The notes: a model not told the origin generated them from the sequence alone. A stretch of 64,000 nucleotides of DNA from Catellatospora vulcania (GCF_009720385.1 NZ_WARX01000025.1:62001-126000); one strand, 5' to 3'. Shown: positions 53,588-63,470, counted from the first letter of the stretch. Numbers and translations: made by a program.

Positions 53588-55921
53588 TCAGCGGGCGCGG
53601 GCGGCGAAGTGCTCGACGATGCCCTGCAGCAGGCGGGTGTCGAAGGGCAGCGCGGCGCAGCTGTCCACCGCGGCGTCGCGGTGCTGCTCCATGAGCCGCC
53701 GCGCCTGCGCGAGCCCGTACACCCGGACCAGGTTGGCCTTGCCCACGTCGTTGCCCGAGTCCTTGCCGAGCTGCTCGCTGGACGCGGTCGCGTCGAGGAT
53801 GTCGTCGCGGGCCTGGAACACGATGCCCGCGTGGTCGGCATAGCGGGTCACCAGCTCGATCTCGACGCGCGGCCGGTCCAGCAGCATCAGCAGCGGCACC
53901 AGCGCGGCCTCGACCATCGTCGACGTCTTCAGCCGGTACATCTCCAGGATGTCCTCGCCGGTGACCGGCGACGCGTCCCGGGCGTAGCGCAGGTCCAGGT
54001 ACTGGCCGCGGCACAGCCGCTGCGGGCCGAGCACCGTGCCGATGTAGGCGATGACGTCGGTGACCCGGTGCGCCGGGTAGTGCCGGTCGAGCCGGGCCAG
54101 CATGCCGAACCCGGAGGACAGCATCGAGATCGCGGCGAGCTGCACGCTGCCCTCGTCGAACACGGTGTGCGCGGCGGGACGGCCCCGGCGCAGCGTGGCG
54201 TCGTCCTGGGCGGGCAGGTCGTCGAAGATGAGGCTGGCGGTGTGGAACAGCTCGATCGCGCCGAGCAGCGACTCGGGCATGTCCCCGCGTACGCCCAGCC
54301 CCTCGGCCAGCATCAGGGTCAGCGCGGGCCGCAGCCGTTTGGCCGGGCCGTCCATCGTGTACGCCAGGATCGGCGCCAGCTCCGCCGCGTTGACCTCGGC
54401 GTGGCAGTTGTGCACGATCTCGTTGATGCGCGGCAGCCGGTCGAGCACGAAAGTGCGCGCGTCGACGCTGTTCGGGTCGCGGCGGCCCATCACCGCGGCC
54501 GCCTCCCGCTTGAGGCGCAGGTCGCCGGTGGTCAGCTGAGGCAGCACCCGCCGGGGCACCCCGGCCGCGGTACGCAGGAACGTGGCGATCTCCGGGGTGA
54601 CCGGGTACTCGTCGAGCAGCCGCAGCGTGCTCTGCGGGTCGGCGCACAGGTGCACCCCCAGCTTGATCGCGCCGACGCCGGTCAGCGCCTCGCGGGCGAC
54701 CGGGTCGCCGCCGTACACCTGGTCGACGACGTACGCGTCGTAGGCGAACAGGTCGAGCAGCGGGTTGGTCCGGCCGTCGCCGGGATGGGTGAACGGGGTC
54801 GTCCGCCCGGCCCGGCGGTCCTCGTCACGGTCGACGAGGTCGTCCTTGAACTGGCTCAGGAAGATCGTGTTGAGGCAGCGGGCGTAGAAGCCCTCGTCGA
54901 GGCTGCGCCGGCCGAGGATGTTGGCCACCACCCGGCTCAGCCCGGCCTTGAGGAAGATGTCCGGGTACGCGCCCTCCAGCGGCTCGTCCGGGCGGCGGGT
55001 CGCGTCGCGGTGCTGGGCCAGGTACATCGACTCGGCCGCGTGGTAGAGGTGCCGGTGCGTGCCGAACGGGTAGACCTGCAGCGCGATGCCGTACAGCTCG
55101 TGCATCTCCTCGGCGAGCGGATGGTCGGGCACGTCCCTGGCGTCGATCGCGCCGCCGGTGGACAGCCCGCGCAGGATCAGCCGGTGCAGCCGGTCCCGCT
55201 CGCGCGGCAGCATGTGCTCGCCGGGCAGGTCCTGGAAGCTGTCGTCGATCACGGCGTACGCGGCCCCGTACGCGTACGCGCCGGGCAGGATCCGGGTGAG
55301 GTGTTCGCGCACCGCGGCCCGGCCCGCGTCGCGGGTGTCGTACCCCCCGATGGCGAGCACTCCCACCAGCGTGCGGACCACCTTGCCCATCGCGCCCGCC
55401 TGCACCACCGTCTCCGGCAGCGTGCGGTGCAGCCGGTCCAGCCGCTCGGCCAGCCAGCGCGTCTCGGCGACGTCGCGCAGCGCCGGGAAGCGCCGCTCCA
55501 GCGACTCCACCACACCCGCCACGCCGCGGCCGCGCTCGATGCCCTCGACCACCTCGCGCACCGTGCGGGCGTGCGCCCGCGCGAGCACCTCACCGCGGGC
55601 CACGTCGGCCGGGTCGGGCACCTCGCTGAGGTTGTACACCCCGAAGTAGTTCAGCTCCAGCAGCGCCTGCTCGCGCAGCTCCCGCCGCCGCCGCGGCGCG
55701 TAGACGCCCCGCAGCAGCGCCGCCGCCGGCGTGTTCCGCCCGGCGATCGCCTTCAGCTGCGCGGTGTACTGCTCCACATGCGACCCGATCGCCGCCGGAT
55801 TCGCGTCGCGCCAGCCGGCGTAGTGCGCCAGCGTGTGCCGCACGCCCTCCTCGAGCCTGGTGTGCTCGAGATCCTCCTGCCGGAACGGGAACGGCTCCAA
55901 CAGCTCCGTAGCGACACTCAT
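53588..55921 (-). CDS. Fused two-domain isoprenoid synthase-like protein
   Basis: The 777-residue protein has two all-helical halves. The C-terminal half (about 490-777) is a trans-prenyltransferase: SLIFDDLPAQDDATLRRGRP (first Asp motif, about 567-574), RLCRGQYLDL, and VFQARDDILDAT (second motif, about 702-710) followed by a KD-type GKDSGNDVGKAN. The N-terminal half (about 1-480) shows its own Asp-rich motifs, AVIDDSFQDLPGEH (about 225-231) and LSQFKDDLVDRDED (about 357-368), spaced about 130 residues apart as in class I isoprenoid synthases. Single polyprenyl synthases have about 300-350 residues. It may make a prenyl diphosphate in one half and use it in the other. GGGGAGG lies upstream of the ATG. 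Confidence 0.82.
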   Translation of the reverse strand: MSVATELLEPFPFRQEDLEHTRLEEGVRHTLAHYAGWRDANPAAIGSHVEQYTAQLKAIAGRNTPAAALLRGVYAPRRRRELREQALLELNYFGVYNLSEVPDPADVARGEVLARAHARTVREVVEGIERGRGVAGVVESLERRFPALRDVAETRWLAERLDRLHRTLPETVVQAGAMGKVVRTLVGVLAIGGYDTRDAGRAAVREHLTRILPGAYAYGAAYAVIDDSFQDLPGEHMLPRERDRLHRLILRGLSTGGAIDARDVPDHPLAEEMHELYGIALQVYPFGTHRHLYHAAESMYLAQHRDATRRPDEPLEGAYPDIFLKAGLSRVVANILGRRSLDEGFYARCLNTIFLSQFKDDLVDRDEDRRAGRTTPFTHPGDGRTNPLLDLFAYDAYVVDQVYGGDPVAREALTGVGAIKLGVHLCADPQSTLRLLDEYPVTPEIATFLRTAAGVPRRVLPQLTTGDLRLKREAAAVMGRRDPNSVDARTFVLDRLPRINEIVHNCHAEVNAAELAPILAYTMDGPAKRLRPALTLMLAEGLGVRGDMPESLLGAIELFHTASLIFDDLPAQDDATLRRGRPAAHTVFDEGSVQLAAISMLSSGFGMLARLDRHYPAHRVTDVIAYIGTVLGPQRLCRGQYLDLRYARDASPVTGEDILEMYRLKTSTMVEAALVPLLMLLDRPRVEIELVTRYADHAGIVFQARDDILDATASSEQLGKDSGNDVGKANLVRVYGLAQARRLMEQHRDAAVDSCAALPFDTRLLQGIVEHFAARAR

Positions 55922-56005
55922 GAGGCTGACCACCTCCCCGCGGACCCCGACGACCCCGCTGCACCCATGATCCCACCCCCGCGCCAACCCCCGCCCGGAC
56001 AGATC

Positions 56006-56058
56006 GAAGGATGGGCGCCTTCCCCACGCTCTGCGTTGCAGAAGGCGCTCTTCCTAAC
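56006..56058. repeat. Dispersed palindromic repeat, family B, copy 3
   Basis: It reads GAAGGATGGGCGCCTTCCCC, then a TTGCAG-like centre, then GAAGGCGCTCTTCCTAAC. It lies upstream of the prenyl synthase gene, past its promoter region, and downstream of the hydrolase at 56139. Confidence 0.72.
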
Positions 56059-56138
56059 ACGACAGACGTCGCCGCCTGCGCAGACGGCAGTCTGCCGAGT
56101 AACGGTTCAGGCCGCCGGGCGGCGCGGTTCGCCGTCTC

Positions 56139-56861
56139 TCACAGCGAGGTGAGCAGGGTGGCGAGGTCCGCGGGGCGGCTGAGCATGGGCCAGTGGCCGG
56201 TGGGCAGTTCGAGGACGTCGGCGTCGGTGAGCAGGGCGAAGTACGGATGGCGCGCGGCGATCATCTCGTGCACCTGTGCGGCGGGGAACATGCAGGTGAT
56301 CAGCGCGGACGGCACCGAGGAGAAGCCCGGGTGGTAGTGGACGGGCCCGCGGGCCGAGGCGAACGGGTGCGGGGTGGCACGTTCGCGCAGCAGGGCGAGC
56401 GCGTCGGCGTCGAGGCCCGCCAGCGAGGGGTCGTCCGGGTCCGGCAGGAAGGGCGGCACGGGAGCCAGGAAACCGTCGCCGATCTCAGCGAGGATGCGTT
56501 CGCGCTGCTCGGGTGAGTTCGTGTCGAACTGCGACGTGCCCTCGGGCAGCGGCCCGCTGTCGACGTACACCACCCGGCGCAGCCGCCCGGCCAGCAGTCC
56601 CGCCGCCACGGACACCACCATCCCGCCGTAGCTGTGCCCGACCAGCACCACGTCCCGCGGATCCGCGCCCTCGACCAGCGCGACCACGTCGGCCACGTGC
56701 GTGTCCAGATCGGTCTGCGGCGTCGCCTCGGCGGCCCGCTCGGCGACGCCCGCCAGCGTCACCGGGCGCGGATCGTGCCCTGCTCCGGCCAGTCGTGTGG
56801 CCACGTCATGCCAGGCCCACGCGCCGAGCCACATTCCGGGCACGAGTACGAATGTCGTCAT
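56139..56861 (-). CDS. Alpha/beta hydrolase, small
   Basis: This 240-residue protein starts TFVLVPGMWLGAWAWHDVA, an oxyanion-loop pattern, with nucleophile GHSYGG (about 76) and catalytic His in LPTGHWPML. The acid is probably Asp in FALLTDADV. It belongs to the esterase branch that includes EstE- and salicylate-ester-type hydrolases; the substrate is unknown. It sits directly after the fused prenyl synthase on the same strand, but a repeat and 200 nt separate them, so they need not be co-transcribed. Confidence 0.88.
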   Translation of the reverse strand: MTTFVLVPGMWLGAWAWHDVATRLAGAGHDPRPVTLAGVAERAAEATPQTDLDTHVADVVALVEGADPRDVVLVGHSYGGMVVSVAAGLLAGRLRRVVYVDSGPLPEGTSQFDTNSPEQRERILAEIGDGFLAPVPPFLPDPDDPSLAGLDADALALLRERATPHPFASARGPVHYHPGFSSVPSALITCMFPAAQVHEMIAARHPYFALLTDADVLELPTGHWPMLSRPADLATLLTSL

Positions 56862-56975
56862 CCCGCCACGCTAGGCGGACGCACCGACACCGCGCAGCCT
56901 TGGCATCCGGCGAGGCGCGCCGGCGCGGCTGCGCCGACCCCTACGTCCTTGCCCTGCTCTGCCAGGATGTGCGCC

Positions 56976-57467
56976 ATGCTGCCTCCACCCGACTTCACCG
57001 TCGTCCTGCGCGGCTTCGATCGCAGCGAGGTCGACGCCCTGATCGAAGCGGTGTACCGAGGCGAGGCGCACCTCGCCGGCAGGACCGTGTTCGACTTCAC
57101 CGTCGTCCTGCGCGGCTACGACCGCGAGCAGGTCAACGCGTACCTGGGCCGCCTCGCGGCGCTGCACGAGGCCGAGGGCGGGTTCCGCCCCCTGGCCGAC
57201 CCGGACAGCGGCGTCCCGACCGTCGGTCCCGTCGCCCTGCGCGACCCGGCCTTCCCGCGTGCCGTCCTGTTCGGCAAGGGGTATGACCCGGCGCAGGTGG
57301 ACGCGCTCGTCGCCCGGATCGCGCCGGTGCTGGCCGGGGGCGGCGGCGTCAGCTCCGACGAGGTCGAGCGAGCCTCTTTCCCCCTGGTTCGCAAGGGCTA
57401 CGACGTCGACCGGGTCGACGCCTACCTGAAAGCGGTCGCGATCCGGCTGCGGGCCGAGGGGCGCTGA
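56976..57467 (+). CDS. Protein built of four DivIVA-domain repeats
   Basis: The 163-residue product consists of four copies of a 20-25-residue unit with the pattern F.V.RGYD..QVDAYL: DFTVVLRGFDRSEVDALIEA, DFTVVLRGYDREQVNAYLGR, VLFGKGYDPAQVDALVARI and LVRKGYDVDRVDAYLKAV. This is the short DivIVA-type segment found at the N-terminus of polar-growth and division proteins. There is no long coiled coil or membrane segment. It may bind the division machinery (inference). The ATG at 56976 is favoured although no strong ribosome site is seen. Confidence 0.77.
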   Translation: MLPPPDFTVVLRGFDRSEVDALIEAVYRGEAHLAGRTVFDFTVVLRGYDREQVNAYLGRLAALHEAEGGFRPLADPDSGVPTVGPVALRDPAFPRAVLFGKGYDPAQVDALVARIAPVLAGGGGVSSDEVERASFPLVRKGYDVDRVDAYLKAVAIRLRAEGR

Positions 57468-57470
57468 GCC

Positions 57471-58538
57471 TCAGAAGGCGCGGGCGTACTGGTCCGGCCA
57501 GTGCGCCTGCCCACCGAGCTTCGCCAGTGCCCGGCGCGGCCAGTACGGGTCGCGCAGCAGTTCCCGGCCGATCAGCACCAGGTCGGCCTGGCCGTCCTCG
57601 ACGATGCGCTCGGCCTGCTCCGGCTCGGTGATCAGGCCGACCGCGCCCGTCGGCACCCCCGCCTCGCGGCGCACCTGCTCCGCGAGCGGAGCCTGGTAGC
57701 CGGGGCCGACCGGGATGTCGGCGTGCGGGGCGGCCCCGCCCGACGAGCAGTCGATCAGGTCGACGCCGGCCGCGACCAGCTCGCCGGCCAGGGCGACGGT
57801 GTCGCTGACGTCCCAGCCACCGTCGACCCAGTCCGTCGCGGAGACCCGGGCCAGCACGGGCACGTCGGGGCCGACGGCGTCGCGCACCGCCGCCGCGACG
57901 GCCACGGCCAGGCGCATGCGCGCGGCGCGGTCGCCGCCCCAGCCGTCGGTGCGGTGGTTGGTCAGCGGCGAGTAGAACTCGTGCAGCAGGTAGCCGTGCG
58001 CCGCGTGGATCTCGACGGCCTGGAACCCGGCGTCGATCGCGTAGGCCGCGGCCTGCGCGAACGCGGCGATCACCGCGGCGATGCCGGCCTCGTCGAGGGC
58101 CCGGGGCGTGCGGTAAGCGGGCACGAACGGCTCCGTGCCCGGCGCGACCGGCTGCCAGCCGCCGTCGGCGTCGGGGACCCCGCCCCGCTCCTGCGCGAAC
58201 GGCCAGTACGTGGACGCCTTGAACCCGGCGTGGGCCAGCTGGATCGCCGGCACCGCCCCCTGCGCGGCCACGAACGCGGTGACCGGCCGCCAGGCGTCCA
58301 CATGCGCCGGTGACCAGATGCCGGCGTCGCGGGGCGAGATCCGGCCCTCCGGCAGCACCGCGCTGGCCTCGGCGATGACCAGCCCGGCCCCGCCGACCGC
58401 GCGGGCGCCCAGGTGGGCCAGGTGCCAGTCGCCGGGCAGGCCGTCCGGCCCGGCCGAGTACTGGCACATGGGCGACATCGCGATGCGGTTGGGCAGCGTC
58501 ACGCCGCGCAGTTCGAGGGGCTGTCCGAGTACCGTCAC
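57471..58538 (-). CDS. NADH:flavin oxidoreductase, Old Yellow Enzyme (YqjM type)
   Basis: This 355-residue TIM-barrel flavoprotein has LPNRIAMSPMCQYSAGPDGL with the Cys typical of YqjM-like enzymes, IQLAHAGFKAS, and VEIHAAHGYLLHEFYSPLTN with the His pair that holds the substrate carbonyl. The late VGLITEPEQAERIVEDGQAD and LIGRELLRDPYW bind FMN phosphate. It reduces activated alkenes. GTG at 58538 begins the conserved domain. It converges on the DivIVA-repeat gene with 3 nt between stops. Confidence 0.93.
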   Translation of the reverse strand: MTVLGQPLELRGVTLPNRIAMSPMCQYSAGPDGLPGDWHLAHLGARAVGGAGLVIAEASAVLPEGRISPRDAGIWSPAHVDAWRPVTAFVAAQGAVPAIQLAHAGFKASTYWPFAQERGGVPDADGGWQPVAPGTEPFVPAYRTPRALDEAGIAAVIAAFAQAAAYAIDAGFQAVEIHAAHGYLLHEFYSPLTNHRTDGWGGDRAARMRLAVAVAAAVRDAVGPDVPVLARVSATDWVDGGWDVSDTVALAGELVAAGVDLIDCSSGGAAPHADIPVGPGYQAPLAEQVRREAGVPTGAVGLITEPEQAERIVEDGQADLVLIGRELLRDPYWPRRALAKLGGQAHWPDQYARAF

Positions 58539-58617
58539 GGCGCAACAGTACGACCGGCGGCAGGCGGCGTCCTGTGATGCGGATCGCACCCGGCCGGGAA
58601 CGGCTGCGCACATGGTG

Positions 58618-58652
58618 AAGGGCCGGGCAGACCCAGGTCTGTCCGGCCCTTC
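58618..58652. terminator. Hairpin downstream of the 47-residue membrane protein
   Basis: Arms from 58618 and to 58652 (AAGGGCCGGGCAGAC with GTCTGTCCGGCCCTT) pair with one mismatch around a 5-nt loop. It lies just past the stop of the minus-strand small gene and before the flavin oxidoreductase start. Confidence 0.65.
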
Positions 58653-58671
58653 GGCACTTCTGCGTGGCGTT

Positions 58672-58815
58672 CTACGAGAAGATGCTCACGCCCCCCGGTC
58701 CGACCAGCAGACCGATGATGATCAGCACGATGCCCCACAGGATCTGGCGTCGTGCCAGCGAGACGATCCCGGAAACGACCAGGACCACGGCGAGGATCCA
58801 CAGTAAAAGCTCCAT
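58672..58815 (-). CDS. 47-residue two-pass membrane protein
   Basis: Reading the minus strand from 58815 gives MELLLWILAVVLVVSGIVSL, then ARRQ and a second hydrophobic stretch, and ends GPGGVSIFS. GGAAGGAACC precedes the ATG at ideal spacing. The hydrophobic-RRQ-hydrophobic-GPGG layout recalls a small conserved actinobacterial membrane protein next to stress genes. It sits 56 nt after the sigma factor stop on the same strand, so read-through co-expression is likely. Function unknown. Confidence 0.75.
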   Translation of the reverse strand: MELLLWILAVVLVVSGIVSLARRQILWGIVLIIIGLLVGPGGVSIFS

Positions 58816-58870
58816 GGTTCCTTCCTGCCCCACGAACTAAGTGATGAAACCGCTACTGTCCGTTGCCGAT

Positions 58871-59689
58871 TCAGTCCTCAGCCAGCATGCGCTCGCGCAG
58901 CTGCGCGAGGCACCGGCTGAGCAGACGCGACACGTGCATCTGGGAGACCCCGATCTGCTCCGCGATCTGGGCCTGGTTGTGGCCCTGAACGAAGCGCAGC
59001 ATGAGGATCTTCTGCTCGCGTTCCGGCAGCTCCTTGACGTACTGCCGGACCGCGTGCACGTCCGGAATGGACTCCAGCACGGTGTCGGTCTCACCGATCA
59101 GCTCGCCGAGTTCCACATCGCCGTCCTCGCCGCTCACGGCGACATTGAGGGAGTTGATGCGGTACGCCTGCGCGCAGTGCATCCCGGCCACCACGTCTTC
59201 GACGGTGACATGGAGATGCGTGGCGAGGTCTTCGGCAGTCGGCCACCGGCCCAGATCCTGGCAGAGCTGCGGGGACACCCGATTGATGTCCAGGTACAGC
59301 TCCTGCATGCGGCGGCTTACCCGCATGCTCCAGCCCCGGTCGCGGAAGTAGCGCTTGAGTTCGCCGACGATGGTCGGCACCGCGAAGTGCACGAAAGCAC
59401 TGCCGCGGGCGGGGTCGAAACGGTCCACGGCCTGGATCAGGCCGATGGTCGCCACCTGCACGAGGTCGTCGCCGTCCACGCCGCGGTGGCGGAAGCGGCG
59501 GGCCAGGCGTTCAGCCAGCGGCAGCCAGGCACAGATGGCCTCCTGCCGCACGTCCTCATGTGCGGGGTCTTGCTCGCTCAGCTCTCCGAGACGGCGCAGC
59601 AGCACATCGCCGGCAGTCGCGTCGAGGGTGTCGGTCAGGGACGAGGGGGACGCGGACACGTTGGTCTCGCGAACGAGTGTTGCAGTCAT
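58871..59689 (-). CDS. SigB/SigF-family RNA polymerase sigma factor
   Basis: The 272-residue factor has region 2 (DDLVQVATIGLIQAVDRFDP and VPTIVGELKRYFRDRGW), region 3 (SPQLCQDLGRWPTAEDLATH) and region 4 (LPEREQKILMLRFVQGHNQA followed by IAEQIGVSQMHVSRLLSRCL). This is the stress and development branch that lacks region 1.1. It directs RNA polymerase to stress or sporulation-type promoters and is usually held by an anti-sigma factor, none of which is next to it. GGAGG before the ATG at 59689 fixes the start. Confidence 0.93.
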   Translation of the reverse strand: MTATLVRETNVSASPSSLTDTLDATAGDVLLRRLGELSEQDPAHEDVRQEAICAWLPLAERLARRFRHRGVDGDDLVQVATIGLIQAVDRFDPARGSAFVHFAVPTIVGELKRYFRDRGWSMRVSRRMQELYLDINRVSPQLCQDLGRWPTAEDLATHLHVTVEDVVAGMHCAQAYRINSLNVAVSGEDGDVELGELIGETDTVLESIPDVHAVRQYVKELPEREQKILMLRFVQGHNQAQIAEQIGVSQMHVSRLLSRCLAQLRERMLAED

Positions 59690-59910
59690 TGCAGGCCTCC
59701 GGCGCAGTGAACCGCGTGTGTTCCGGAACGACGGGGGACGTCCTCGGACACGGTTCGCCTGTGACGGACACAGCACCCGTTTCTTGAGCGCTGTTGGACG
59801 GCTCGAAAGCCGACTCGGCAAGCCGAGCACCCAAGACCCTACAAGAGGCTGGCCGAAAGTACCAGCCCAAGGAGAGGAACGTACACGTTACGGGCATGCG
59901 GCCGGTGGAG

Positions 59911-60870
59911 TCAGAAAGAGAAACCCGAGGTCACGGCCCTGTGGTCGGTGCCCGGCGTGCGCAGTACCCCGGCCTTCGTCGCGGTCAGTCCGCGGTACAG
60001 CACGTGATCGGGCCGCATCACCGGCAGCGAGGACGGCCACGTGAAGCCGTAGCCCCAGCCGGCCTCGGCCTGCGCATCGCTCAGCAGCGCGGCCAGCGGC
60101 GCGATGGCGCGGTCGGTGGCGGCGGTGTTGAGGTCGCCGAGCACCAGCACCCGCTCCGCCTCGTCCGCCCGGATCGCCTGGGCCAGCATGTCGATGGTGT
60201 GGTCCCGGACGGCCGTGTCGTTGATCCGGGCTGAGCCGAGGTGCACGACGTACACCGCCACGTCGCCCTGCGGGGTCTTCACCACCGCCCGCAGCGCCCG
60301 GGTCCACTCCAGACCGGTGTCGACGCCGGTGATGCCCGTGATCGGATACTTGCTGAGCAGACCCACCGTCGACCGGACCGCATAGTGCGGATACGTCTTC
60401 GTCAGCTGCTCGGCGACCGTCTCGATGGTGCCGCCGGACGCCTCCTGCAGCGCGATCAAATCGGGGCCGCCCTCGGCCAGGGCCCGGACCGTGGTCTGCG
60501 GGTCGGGATTGTCGGCGTACAGGTTCTGGGTGACCACCCGCAGCTCGACCGGCCCGCCCGGAGGCGGCAGCAGGGCGCGGCCGAACATGGCCGCCCAGAT
60601 CACCGCGGGCAGCAGCACCACCAGCAGCGCCCTGCCCGACCGGGCCAGCAGCGCGGCGACGGCCAGCACCGGCAGGGCCAGCCCGAACAGCGGCGCGATG
60701 GTGTCGAGCACGCTGCCGATGCCGTGCACGTTGGGCACGAGCCGGTGACCCGCGAGCACAGCCGCCAGCAGCAGAGCGGTCGCGATGACCAGCCCTGCCC
60801 GCCAGGCCGGGCGCCGGGGCGGCGGCTCGGCCGGGCCTCCGGGCGTCTTCTTCAGCTCGATGGTGGTCAC
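59911..60870 (-). CDS. Membrane endonuclease/exonuclease/phosphatase-domain protein
   Basis: This 319-residue protein has three N-terminal hydrophobic segments (about 25-105) and then an EEP domain with VVTQNLYADN, DLIALQEASG (metal-binding Glu), VYVVHLGSARI, VLVLGDLNTAATD (Asp/Asn pair) and TDHRAVTSGF (catalytic His). It is placed to act outside the membrane, where family members cleave phosphodiesters such as sphingomyelin- or nucleic-acid-type bonds. GTG at 60870 is preferred; the ribosome site is weak. It is followed on the other side by the glyS gene and a perfect hairpin. Confidence 0.88.
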   Translation of the reverse strand: MTTIELKKTPGGPAEPPPRRPAWRAGLVIATALLLAAVLAGHRLVPNVHGIGSVLDTIAPLFGLALPVLAVAALLARSGRALLVVLLPAVIWAAMFGRALLPPPGGPVELRVVTQNLYADNPDPQTTVRALAEGGPDLIALQEASGGTIETVAEQLTKTYPHYAVRSTVGLLSKYPITGITGVDTGLEWTRALRAVVKTPQGDVAVYVVHLGSARINDTAVRDHTIDMLAQAIRADEAERVLVLGDLNTAATDRAIAPLAALLSDAQAEAGWGYGFTWPSSLPVMRPDHVLYRGLTATKAGVLRTPGTDHRAVTSGFSF

Positions 60871-60925
60871 TGTCCGTATGTTACCGGGGAAGACCCGAAT
60901 CAAACTCGGCAAACGTCGCACTACC

Positions 60926-60972
60926 CGTGTGCGAAGTCCCCCGAACCACCGGTTCGGGGGACTTCGCACACG
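60926..60972. terminator. Perfect 22-bp hairpin after glycyl-tRNA synthetase gene
   Basis: Arms 60926-60947 and 60951-60972 are perfectly complementary over 22 bp with a 3-nt loop. It lies 10 nt past the glyS stop (minus strand) and 55 nt before the start of the next minus-strand gene, so it probably ends the glyS transcript. Confidence 0.8.
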
Positions 60973-60982
60973 TCAACCAGCT

Positions 60983-62362
<1,380 letters not shown>

Positions 62363-62364
62363 GA

Positions 62365-62472
62365 TCAGGTCTCCATTCCGTTGGAGGTTGCCGCCGGCTG
62401 GCTGTCGGCGGAGGGTCGGCGGAAGATCCGCTCGACGTGGATACGGTACGGGCCACCTTCGGTCACCCGCAT
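62365..62472 (-). CDS. Possible leaderless 35-residue upstream reading frame
   Basis: The minus strand from 62472 reads [20 protein letters not shown] and ends 2 nt before the glyS start. TAGCGT, a good actinobacterial -10 box (62486-62481), lies 8 nt before the ATG, so transcription would begin almost at the start codon. No ribosome site is present. Codon use is only moderately coding-like. It may instead be the 5' leader of glyS. Confidence 0.35.
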   Translation of the reverse strand: MRVTEGGPYRIHVERIFRRPSADSQPAATSNGMET

Positions 62473-62547
62473 GCGGTTAAACGCTACTGCACACGGAACG
62501 TGGTGAGTCGGCCGGTGCGCCGTGGCGGCGGCGGCATCGCCCAGCCG

Positions 62548-63063
62548 CTACTTGCGCCCGCAGACTTCCAGGTCGGTGGTCTTCGGGTCCTGCGCGAGCA
62601 GGTAGACGACCTGCTCGGTGTCGCCGTCGGTGTAGCGCTCGGTGACCGGCAGGGTGATCCCCGACGTGCCCTGCAGCTCGACCTCGCCCAGCTCGTACGA
62701 CTGGATCCGCTCCGGCCGGGACTCCTCCCGGCTGGTGAACCGGTCCAGGTCCAGCCGCCGCTGCTCGTCCTCGCAGAGCAGGTTGTAGGCCTGCTCGTAC
62801 TTCTCGGCCTTCAGCGCGTCGAGGTACGACCCCACCGTGACGTGGGCCCGCTCGTTGATCGCCTGGACCCCGGTGACGGCCAGGCCGACGCCGGCCACCA
62901 GGCCGCCGCCGCAGCACAGCGCCACCAGCCCGCCCGCGATGCCGAGCGCCCAGCCCAGCCGGGTCCCGCTGCCTTCGGCGGGCGCGGCCGGGAACGGCGG
63001 CGCGGCGCCCGGACCGGGCGGCACGGGCGAGGGCGCGGGCGTCTGGGTCATGGCCGCGATCAT
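62548..63063 (-). CDS. Single-pass membrane protein, DUF4878-like
   Basis: This 171-residue protein has a Pro-rich cytosolic head, one hydrophobic segment (LGWALGIAGGLVALCCGGGL), then a soluble domain starting with SYLDALKAEKYEQAYNLLCE, a pattern of small lumazine-fold or DUF4878-type envelope proteins. GGGAAG lies ahead of the ATG at 63063. A start at 63051 is also possible. The exposed domain may bind a ligand or partner; function unknown. Confidence 0.72.
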   Translation of the reverse strand: MIAAMTQTPAPSPVPPGPGAAPPFPAAPAEGSGTRLGWALGIAGGLVALCCGGGLVAGVGLAVTGVQAINERAHVTVGSYLDALKAEKYEQAYNLLCEDEQRRLDLDRFTSREESRPERIQSYELGEVELQGTSGITLPVTERYTDGDTEQVVYLLAQDPKTTDLEVCGRK

Positions 63064-63152
63064 ATTGCGTTCTTCCCACCCACCGCCGCCGTGCCCGAAA
63101 CCGGACCGGGGCACGCCAGGGTCCCGGCGCTCGGTCTCGGGTCAGCCCGAGG

Positions 63153-63470
63153 TCACGCCCGGTCGCTGGCCCGGGTCTGCACCTCGCCGCCCGGCTCGGC
63201 CTGCGCCAGCGTCTCGAACGCGCACGGCTCCATCAGCGATTCGGCCAGCAGGGGCGTCGCCGTCATCTTCACGTCGAAACCGCCCAGCGCCCGCCGGTAC
63301 GCCCCCACGCTCTCCCACTCGGTGAGCAGGCACCAGTGCTCCGGCTCGTCCAGTGACCGGGTCAGCTCCCCCCGCAGGTAGCCGGGCCGGGCCGCGAGCG
63401 CCGCGAGCGCCGCGTGGGCGCGTTCGACGAACGCCTCTTCATTGGCGGCGATCACGAATCGATTGAGCAT
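63153..63470 (-). CDS. Antibiotic biosynthesis monooxygenase-domain protein
   Basis: The 105-residue product has the ABM pattern: MLNRFVIAANEEAFVERAHA, RPGYLRGELTRSLDEPEHWC, and LLTEWESVGAYRRALGGFD with the WES core. This ferredoxin-like dimeric fold acts in cofactor-free oxidations or in heme degradation (IsdG-like); key residues for either are not clear. The start at 63470 is favoured by GAGGTG at 5 nt; GTG at 63476 is possible. A family B repeat lies directly upstream. Confidence 0.83.
   Translation of the reverse strand: MLNRFVIAANEEAFVERAHAALAALAARPGYLRGELTRSLDEPEHWCLLTEWESVGAYRRALGGFDVKMTATPLLAESLMEPCAFETLAQAEPGGEVQTRASDRA

Noticed and set aside
62363..62548. T-box riboswitch ahead of glyS
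   Set aside because: No specifier loop or antiterminator bulge sequence could be recognised, and the region is short and GC-rich.
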